Source of the DNA: Siphonodentalium dalli
Taxonomy: Eukaryota > Mollusca > Scaphopoda > Gadilida > Siphonodentaliidae
NCBI GenBank assembly: GCA_032622095.1
Contig: CP136068.1
Coordinates: forward strand, 53,962,025-54,026,024
Direction: 5' to 3'
Length of the DNA stretch: 64,000 bases
Part shown: in pieces, positions 62,601 to 64,000 of the stretch
Numbering within the stretch: position 1 is the first letter of the stretch
How the letters are laid out: every line of letters begins with the position of its first letter
Notes under the pieces: model-generated
Seen by the model: the letters and a program-made list of their open reading frames with translations, nothing else
What the model was told of the DNA's origin: nothing
Databases searched by the model: none
Position numbers and translations under genes: made by a program

Positions 62601-63257
62601 TTCTTTTTGCACCCGTCCTGGTGAGGAGGGAAAAAAATATGGCCATGATTACACGAAGATATGTACCATAGAATTTCGTACGTTTTTTTCAACTCGGAGA
62701 GTTAACCCCTCCTACTTGGGATAATATACCATATAGTTCAGTGGGCAAGATACCTTTGACGGAGATATGCATAATTTTTTTGCATCGGAACAATATTAAA
62801 TGTTCATCATAATCACTCACTCATAAGAGCTTTATACAGATTTAGTCAATGTTGAATGCTTATGCAAGGGTAAGTTGAAAGTAAGATAATTTTTAAGTCT
62901 GAAATGCTCAAATTAACTTAGAATAATACCTGAGTTTACCAGAATTTTGCTATTTTTAATTAAACTAATTCTTTATTGTTTTTTGTATAAATTGCTCTTA
63001 CAAATTCATCAAATTGATTTGCAGCCAGATCTAATGACATACTCTTACCTTCTGTTCCACAAGTCAGGATTTTATCACAGATAGCCTCGCAGGTCGATAT
63101 TGGGTCTGTGCATTTCTCTCGTGGCGTCTTTTGCAGAGAGGTCAGTAAGCTCCGCCCACAAGGGCAATGAGTGACAGTTTCAGGTAGTAAGTTGCATGGT
63201 GAGCAAACACCAGGATGACAACTTTTCTGGCAGCTATGGTTGCCGCATCCAAGCTGC
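17497..63257 (-). CDS. NFX1: NFX1 orthologue, 3' part of gene (14 exons, 5' end outside window)
   Basis: Spliced minus-strand gene. Exons in coding order: 63257-63049, 56940-56809, 56457-56375, 47007-46899, 45690-45491, 43876-43772, 42630-42502, 35940-35852, 33602-33513, 32517-32377, 31300-31234, 29682-29537, 28332-28225, 17608-17497. Together they give 1720 nt: one base completing a codon, then 572 residues and TGA, with matching phases throughout. I number residues from the first whole codon. Residues 4-327 hold NF-X1-type Cys/His fingers, about 455-505 an R3H domain (R469-x3-H473), and the tail ends in IDYFD. NFX1-family proteins are nuclear factors that bind X-box DNA or, through R3H and PAM2 regions, RNA/poly(A)-binding protein; vertebrate NFX1 also has a RING-type ubiquitin-ligase finger upstream. 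The R3H domain separates NFX1/shuttle craft from NFXL1. The N-terminal part is missing only because the window ends. Confidence 0.95.
18242..19991. mobile_element. hAT-type element, non-autonomous, with 8-bp duplication
   Basis: Perfect 8-bp 'ttgacaaa' at 18234-18241 and 19992-19999. Ends CAGTGTTCGCCCTG and its inverse (with one change region) are typical hAT termini. Subterminal GTGGCTAA motifs are clustered at both ends, as expected for hAT transposase binding. The interior lacks a full transposase; only one exon-like remnant remains (19727-19917). It lies in the last NFX1 intron. Confidence 0.9.
19727..19917 (+). pseudogene. Remnant N-terminal exon of a hAT-like transposase
   Basis: Begins [15 protein letters not shown] and continues ...[15 protein letters not shown] basic nuclear-localisation-like start and a K-x2-DFF motif are common at the N-terminus of invertebrate hAT/ZMYM-type transposases. 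The similarity is lost after about residue 45. It reads outward toward the element's right end, so the remnant is rearranged. Confidence 0.5.
20540..21660 (-). repeat. Tandem array of dispersed mollusc-type repeat ('gggcataactctg')
   Basis: Units of ~200-300 bp hold 'cataactctgg.gaaaattg', 'attcgaacttgacctgt', 'acataccaaatttaatt' and 'aagttatcatccggaaacc'. About four diverged copies. Element E1 is inserted in this array: the same family resumes at 26556. Minus-strand open frames here are repeat-derived. Confidence 0.85.
21661..21972. repeat. E1 unit A: 312-bp palindromic left end
   Basis: Perfect 56-bp inverted ends with CTGAACTATATGG inside. The centre holds the X arm (matching the far end of E1) and a unique part with GCGGGGTTGGGAATGG, a motif with counterparts in E2, E3 and E4. 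Confidence 0.9.
22853..23400 (+). repeat. Tandem repeat inside E1, ~172-180 bp x 3 (fourth copy 23920-24110)
   Basis: Units contain 'gaaggagtggcctggaggta', 'gagatgtgggccactgcacc', 'ggcacgcaacaa' and 'tcttccccacccaga'. Related copies occur in E2 at about 38255-38420 and 38955-39060. Mirror open frames on both strands arise from the repeat. Confidence 0.9.
26556..28170 (-). repeat. Tandem array of dispersed mollusc-type repeat, right of E1
   Basis: Continues the 20540-21660 family. The best part is three ~205-bp units starting near 27268, 27471 and 27683, over 95% alike, each ending in 'cggacggacg...gctgattataatagtcctcc'. A more diverged unit follows to 28075, and the array ends 140 bp before NFX1 exon m. 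Confidence 0.9.
28225..28332 (-). CDS. NFX1: NFX1 exon m: post-R3H tail
   Basis: Acceptor TGTTTTCCAG, donor CTCAA|GTAAGTT. Residues 500-535 hold a proline-rich stretch (PLAPPPIS) matching the proline-rich C-terminal tail of NFX1 proteins. Phase 2 at both ends. The following intron is 10.6 kb and holds E1 plus a hAT element. Confidence 0.9.
28561..28765 (+). repeat. Tandem repeat, ~57 bp x 3.5
   Basis: 'gactgtgaatgcattgtcgt' with 'ggtccctggtcacaattac' recurs at about 28613, 28670 and 28728, with a diverged copy from 28561. Confidence 0.9.
28945..29085 (+). repeat. Tandem repeat, ~39 bp x 4
   Basis: 'tgattggctatccatgtgag' plus 'gcattgtgcattt' repeats; the 13-codon period keeps a minus-strand frame open, which is not a gene. 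Confidence 0.85.
29537..29682 (-). CDS. NFX1: NFX1 exon l: R3H domain core
   Basis: Acceptor ACATTCCAG, donor TACAG|GTATGTT, phase 0 in and 2 out. Residues 452-499 contain the R3H signature R469-x3-H473 followed by LGELYG and [11 protein letters not shown], nearly identical to other NFX1 proteins. R3H domains bind single-stranded nucleic acid. This exon fixes the gene as NFX1 rather than NFXL1. Confidence 0.95.
30008..30932 (+). repeat. Dispersed 'gatgtggtctgtagggtgtg' repeat with terminal hairpin
   Basis: Several internal copies of 'aagtttggtgat', 'catgcaaagagtaaaatcca' and 'agatggc(t/c)gc', ending in 'ggacagacagacggatgg' and 'ccatggcagtaactcaaac'. Ends carry inverted 'gta.gatcaactt' and 'aaagttgagcta'. 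After it, arms 30823-30860 and 30874-30912 ('gaacggtgtgtgctgc...') plus outer 30788-30809 / 30911-30932 form a strong hairpin. A second copy of the family at 48036 is split by E3. Confidence 0.75.
31234..31300 (-). CDS. NFX1: NFX1 exon k: start of R3H region
   Basis: Acceptor CTGTTTTCAG, donor AAACAG|GTAAATG. The 67-nt exon encodes residues 429-451, a helix-forming segment ([18 protein letters not shown]) that in NFX1 proteins leads into the R3H domain. Phase 2 in, phase 0 out. Confidence 0.91.
31460..32289. other. Intron of NFX1, no other feature seen
   Basis: AT-rich intron sequence between exons j and k without recognisable repeat or exon. Confidence 0.5.
32290..32345 (-). repeat. Diverged second copy of NFX1 exon j 3' end and donor
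   Basis: On the minus strand this segment reads TATTCACAATTCCTCAAAG then a donor-like AAGTGAGAAT, matching the last bases of exon j and its AAGTAAGAAT donor with several substitutions. It lies ~75 bases downstream, so it is a tandem duplicate of the junction. Confidence 0.8.
32377..32517 (-). CDS. NFX1: NFX1 exon j: linker (LDCDELC segment)
   Basis: Acceptor GTATTATAG, donor GCCAA|GTAAGAA. Residues 382-428 carry [20 protein letters not shown], the most conserved part of the NFX1 linker. A diverged second copy of the last ~45 bases of this exon with its donor lies just downstream at 32290-32345. Confidence 0.92.
32560..33500. other. Intron of NFX1, no clear feature
   Basis: AT-rich sequence between exons i and j. 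A short hairpin ('aactcgtcgtcaacacgagtt', 32719-32739) is the only structure noted. Confidence 0.5.
33513..33602 (-). CDS. NFX1: NFX1 exon i: linker
   Basis: Acceptor TTCCTCCCTCAG, donor AGACA|GTTAGTT, phase 2 at both ends. Residues 352-381 form a Ser/Lys-rich linker (motif [10 protein letters not shown]) corresponding to the stretch between zinc fingers and R3H in other NFX1 proteins. The +3 T and the A at the exon end make the donor weak. Confidence 0.87.
34059..35487. mobile_element. hAT-like element, non-autonomous, 8-bp duplication
   Basis: CAGGGTTTCCGCCAGG at the left and its inverse at the right (35474-35488) are hAT-type ends. 'ggttaagc' at 34051-34058 and 35488-35495 is a perfect 8-bp duplication if the right end's last G is shared with it. 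Interior ~1.4 kb holds a ~107-bp tandem duplication (35100-35275, 'gagtagtttcatcca') and no transposase; a 118-codon minus frame (34887-34531) has no recognised domain. It lies in the intron between exons h and i. Confidence 0.8.
35852..35940 (-). CDS. NFX1: NFX1 exon h: terminal CSCG turn and linker
   Basis: Acceptor TTGTTTTAG, donor CAAAA|GTATATA (the last exon base is A rather than the usual G). Residues 323-351 start with a C327-x-C329-G turn that closes the cysteine-rich region, then a polar segment ending ETYQQYQ. The donor was chosen because it alone gives the phase (2) needed by exon i; reading on only adds lysine-rich intron codons. This boundary is a little less certain than the others. 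Confidence 0.86.
36356..36451 (+). repeat. Tandem duplication, ~49 bp x 2
   Basis: 'actatggacacaagttgtta' with 'acatataactcgg' occurs at 36357 and 36407. Confidence 0.9.
36902..42315 (+). mobile_element. E2: two-part fold-back element, same family as E1
   Basis: Unit A (36902-37234) has ~50-bp inverted ends with a small indel. Unit B runs from 37235 ('tttttccgccaaggagaagc') to its inverse ending at 42315. The X arm 36945-37112 is a near-perfect inverted copy of 42095-42280 (about three differences), yet both differ from E1's arms at many sites and small indels. Poly-C of 15 at 37453, 218 bp from the B start as in E1. Interior segments 37640-37850, 38100-38580 and 39880-40350 are related to E1. 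It lies in the intron between exons g and h, flanked by a ~36-bp tandem repeat ('gatattactcggat'). Confidence 0.85.
37559..38113 (-). pseudogene. 184-codon open frame inside E2, possible decayed element protein
   Basis: The longest of the open frames inside the four E elements. It contains an acidic stretch ([14 protein letters not shown]) aligned at the DNA level with [15 protein letters not shown] in E1 (minus strand near 23560). E1 has a two-base indel just before it and a GTAAGTG donor-like site after [10 protein letters not shown] shared acidic peptide hints at an ancestral coding exon, but the rest of the frame has no domain I recognise and overlaps repeated DNA. It may not be a gene. 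Confidence 0.25.
42502..42630 (-). CDS. NFX1: NFX1 exon g: last NF-X1 fingers
   Basis: Acceptor TTCTGTTACCAG, donor ACTGAG|GTAAATA, phase 0 at both ends, 43 codons (residues 280-322). An acidic segment (SEDES) precedes C289, C293, C300, H302-P-C304, C308-H309, C313 and C319. The next 6.6-kb intron contains element E2. Confidence 0.92.
43170..43286 (+). repeat. Tandem repeat, ~43-48 bp x 3
   Basis: 'gatcgctaatcgggctgccg' plus 'atatgatatgattaga' repeated three times. Confidence 0.95.
43772..43876 (-). CDS. NFX1: NFX1 exon f: NF-X1 finger
   Basis: Acceptor CTTTATAG, donor CACAAG|GTAAGTT, phase 0 at both ends, exactly 35 codons (residues 245-279). Carries the conserved PCYL and ISCGLACG segments, then a finger core with C268, H271, C273, C277-H278 that is completed in exon g. 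The acceptor has only a weak pyrimidine tract. Confidence 0.91.
44397..45295. mobile_element. hAT-like element (GGTGCCACGATTA ends)
   Basis: Ends 'taagggtgccatg' and inverse of 'tagaggtgccacg', with ATCGAT-rich subterminal sequence on both sides. 'gaatcgaa' (44389-44396) and 'gaatcggt' (45296-45303) are a diverged 8-bp duplication. The flanks belong to one ~155-bp tandem host repeat ('gttattg.g.taac.gtctta'), which the insertion splits. No transposase frame. Confidence 0.75.
45491..45690 (-). CDS. NFX1: NFX1 exon e: NF-X1 fingers
   Basis: Acceptor CCTGTTGCAG, donor CATGAG|GTAAGGC. Residues 178-244 contain a CHCG turn (185-188), a [10 protein letters not shown] stretch strongly conserved in the family, and a finger with C204, C208, H212, C214, H216, H220, C222, C228 and C231. 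Phase 1 in, phase 0 out; it joins exons d and f with no missing residue relative to the usual NFX1 order. Confidence 0.94.
46050..46062 (+). repeat. Short GATA microsatellite
   Basis: Three 'gata' units in an intron. Confidence 0.7.
46430..46898 (-). repeat. Tandem copies of NFX1 exon d 3' end plus its splice donor
   Basis: About seven imperfect units of roughly 60-80 bp lie in the intron right after exon d. Read on the minus strand, each resembles the end of the exon (ACCGTG...GGCAAATG...CTGCTAGCTA) followed by GTAAGTATAG and a short intron piece. At least three further copies, near 46597, 46655 and 46713, keep a usable GTAAGT or GTGAGT donor; others are mutated. The array ends at the real exon, so it grew by tandem duplication of the exon-intron junction. 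Confidence 0.85.
46899..47007 (-). CDS. NFX1: NFX1 exon d: NF-X1 finger, followed by decoy donor array
   Basis: Acceptor CTTCTTCAG, donor CTAGCTA|GTAAGTATAG, entering in phase 0 and leaving in phase 1. Residues 142-177: H145, C147 and C151 finish one finger; C157-x2-H160-x-C162-x3-C166-H167-x3-C171-x2-C174 is a complete further one. The exon's 3' end plus donor is repeated several times just downstream in the intron (46430-46898). Reading through the true donor meets TAG within four codons, so use of a downstream copy would truncate the protein. Confidence 0.93.
47055..47209. mobile_element. MITE-like palindrome, ~60-bp arms
   Basis: 'gtacagtatgt.ttttcttgta' and 'gtccaggttgtggtgaaa' on the left are mirrored on the right, with a loop of 'tatcg' repeats. 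It lies 50 bp upstream of the NFX1 exon d acceptor. 'agtccaatataactttt' fragments reappear near 47429, so relatives are close by. Confidence 0.85.
48036..48687 (+). repeat. Dispersed 'gatgtggtctgtagggtgtg' repeat, left part split by E3
   Basis: Four ~120-bp internal units ('gatgcaaagagtaaaatcca', 'gcggccatgtttttt', 'aaaatgactcgttccc'). The sequence stops in 'gatcctaaaat' at the E3 boundary and resumes at 55947 with 'atgactcgttcccatctac', exactly continuing the unit. Confidence 0.85.
49548..50583. mobile_element. hAT-like element nested in E3
   Basis: 'cagtccttcga' at the left is mirrored by 'tcgaaggac(tg)' at the right. 'tgaaatcc' occurs at 49540-49547 and 50584-50591, an 8-bp duplication overlapping the last two bases of the right end. 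GC-rich 'gcgcgc' subterminal motifs are near both ends. Confidence 0.75.
50235..50327 (+). pseudogene. Remnant acidic C-terminal tail of a transposase
   Basis: Inside the nested hAT-like element, a frame reads [20 protein letters not shown] and ends in TAA. A Ser/Asp/Glu-rich end fits transposase or zinc-finger protein tails, but no other domain of the protein survives. Low certainty. Confidence 0.3.
51229..51700 (+). repeat. Tandem repeat inside E3, 117 bp x 4
   Basis: Units start 'gaaggttgtggaagccgcga' at 51229, 51346, 51463 and 51580 and include 'gaggaggcatgaccaccaac'. The 117-bp period is divisible by three, so frames stay open on both strands; they are repeat artefacts. A related unit lies at 54390-54480. 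Confidence 0.95.
51985..54060. mobile_element. ~2.1-kb palindrome nested in E3
   Basis: Arms 51985-~52760 and ~53270-54060 are reverse complements over nearly 800 bp at roughly 75-80% (blocks 'aaatcggaaaaag.gaaatt', 'gtgttccattgtatggacta' variants, 'ttgaggtcatgtaactcaat'). Spacer ~500 bp, AT-rich, no coding frame. Related 117-bp-type E3 sequence flanks it on both sides in direct orientation. Confidence 0.8.
54491..55137. mobile_element. Short hAT-like element nested in E3
   Basis: 'cagaggtgccacgatca' and the inverse of 'taggggtgccacgatta' are near-identical ends, matching the element at 44397-45295. The flanking 8-mers agree at only five positions, so the duplication is weak. Confidence 0.6.
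55947..56114 (+). repeat. Dispersed repeat, right part split by E3
   Basis: Continues the 48036-48687 repeat and ends 'gacggacacacggacgacgg' and 'gtaagttgagctaa', the inverse of its start ('tagctcaacttag'). Confidence 0.85.
56375..56457 (-). CDS. NFX1: NFX1 exon c: NF-X1 finger start (CGRHKC motif)
   Basis: Acceptor CCCCCTAG, donor GTG|GTAAGTA, ending in phase 0. Residues 114-141 include C120, C124 and C130-G-R-H133-K-C135 followed by C139-C140. The CGRHKC motif is a hallmark of this position in NFX1 proteins. The 9.4-kb intron after it holds element E3. Confidence 0.93.
56809..56940 (-). CDS. NFX1: NFX1 exon b: NF-X1 finger
   Basis: Acceptor GGTTTGCAG, donor TATG|GTGAGTT, phase 1 at both ends. 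Residues 70-113 complete a finger (H73, C75, C79-H80, C84, C87) followed by the family's typical C-x-C-G turn at 95-98. Separated from exon a by a 6.1-kb intron that is almost entirely element E4. Confidence 0.92.
57868..57940 (+). repeat. TA/CATA-rich microsatellite in E4
   Basis: Irregular 'tatacata' and 'tatata' runs. Confidence 0.7.
58158..58186 (+). repeat. 29-base poly-C tract in E4
   Basis: Uninterrupted C run, preceded by 'gtacaggtaaca' and followed by 'gaaagggg', so C-rich and G-rich stretches could pair or form an i-motif/G4. Confidence 0.95.
63049..63257 (-). CDS. NFX1: NFX1 exon a: NF-X1 fingers
   Basis: Acceptor TTTCTGTACTCAG and donor GAAG|GTAAGAG. The first base completes a codon begun upstream; the last base G is carried into the next exon. 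Encodes residues 1-69, with the finger C4-x2-H7-x-C9-x3-C13-H14-x3-C18-x2-C21, then a CPCG turn (31-34) and the start of the next finger (C56, C60, C66). This spacing is that of the NF-X1 zinc finger. Upstream coding exons must lie beyond base 64000. Confidence 0.93.
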
Positions 63258-63800
63258 CTGAGTACAGAAAGCAAACAGAATGTCATCCAAAATCACAAGA
63301 ATACATACTTAACTCTTGTTCAACTAACAAAGTCCAATATCAAGTATGGCCAAAAATAGAAAGAAATGTATCATATTTTATTTTAATCAGTATACATGGT
63401 GCGAGTAAAAGAAATAACAGCCTAGCCAACTGTGCACCTACAGCCAAACCAAGGCTTCTACACAGAACAACATACAGATACAGATAGATTGTACGTTCTT
63501 ATAATGAGTGTATTCAATGATGTTGTTATGAGATTTTTGCAATTTTCTAATTATAAACAAAAGCTCCAATTTTTAACAAAATTTTGGATAGCCAAAATCT
63601 CATAATTGAAACTTAATAAACACAATGAATATCGATATTACAAATATTGGGTAAATTGTATTTTGTGCATGTTCATGCTCTTTCCATCAATGACATCCCC
63701 CAAATGTTCTCCATTTTATCATTTCCCAATTTTGATCCCAACTTTGTTATTTGTTTTCCAATGCTCATTTCTAATCAGAGTTGAAAATCAGTTCTGCGAC

Positions 63801-64000
63801 ACTGACCTGTCACATAGTGTATTATACTGACCTATCACATAGTGTATCATACTGACCTGTCACATAGTGCATCATACTGACCTATCACATAGTGTATCAT
63901 ACTGACCTATCACAATAGTGTATAACACTGACCTGTCACATAGTGTATTATACTGACCTATCACATAGTGTATCATACTGACCTGTCACATAGTGCATCA
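63801..64000 (+). repeat. Tandem repeat, 25 bp x 8, running off the window
   Basis: 'actgacctgtcacatagtgt' plus 'attat' or variants repeated about eight times in the intron upstream of NFX1 exon a; the array continues past 64000. Confidence 0.95.

Larger units (their letters stand above)
57413..62766 (+). mobile_element. E4: two-part fold-back element, third family
   Basis: Unit A (57413-57735) has 55-bp perfect inverted ends; after 2 bases 'gt', unit B runs from 57738 to 62766 with inverted ends differing by one or two bases. The X arm 57459-57560 is an inverted copy of 62665-62760 with one difference over ~100 bp. It shares CTGAACTATATGG, AGGAGGGGTTAA and a right-end GTCCTGG.GAGGAGG with E1. 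Its 29-C tract at 58158 is the longest. Interior ~100-bp units recur at 60136, 61265 and 61737 ('ggttcgatgggtagccccaa'). No transposase. It fills the intron between exons a and b. Confidence 0.85.

Noticed and set aside
28225-63257. Assignment of the gene to NFXL1
   Set aside because: An R3H domain and IDYFD tail are present; NFXL1 lacks R3H.

Overview
This is animal nuclear DNA, probably from a mollusc. It is AT-rich, has no operons or prokaryotic signals, and carries one clearly recognisable protein-coding gene split into many small exons. The mollusc guess rests on dispersed repeats typical of that phylum: a family built on 'ggggcataactctg' with runs of 'gacggacg', and a family built on 'gatgtggtctgtagggtgtg'.

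The gene is the 3' part of an NFX1 (NF-X1 / shuttle craft) orthologue on the minus strand. I resolved 14 coding exons between 63257 and 17497. They join in one uninterrupted frame of 572 residues plus stop, with GT/AG at every junction. The product has about seven NF-X1 cysteine/histidine fingers, a linker, an R3H domain and the conserved C-terminal IDYFD motif. The start codon, RING finger and first fingers lie beyond base 64000. I see no second host gene.

Everything else is repetitive. 1-3020: an inverted pair of ~172-bp satellite arrays around a degenerate satellite. 4359-5015: inverted repeats. 5881-8961: a dead LINE interrupted by a terminal-inverted-repeat element with a perfect 9-bp target duplication. 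9300-17200: tandem repeats, palindromes and MITE-like hairpins. 18242-19991: a hAT-type element with a perfect 8-bp duplication. Further hAT-like elements lie at 34059-35487, 44397-45295, 49548-50583 and 54491-55137.

The most interesting content is four large elements (E1 21661-26555, E2 36902-42315, E3 48688-55946, E4 57413-62766). One sits in each of the four largest NFX1 introns, all in the same orientation. E1 and E2 are one family; E3 and E4 are much diverged relatives. All share an architecture I do not recognise: a left ~310-375-bp unit with perfect or near-perfect inverted ends, joined directly to a second unit with its own inverted ends. The inner part of the left unit is an inverted copy of the sequence next to the far right end. 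The two arms of one element match each other far better than they match another family's arms. None carries a recognisable transposase.

A second oddity is in NFX1 itself. Two exons are followed by tandem copies of their own 3' end with the 5' splice site, giving arrays of decoy donors (46430-46898 and 32290-32345).
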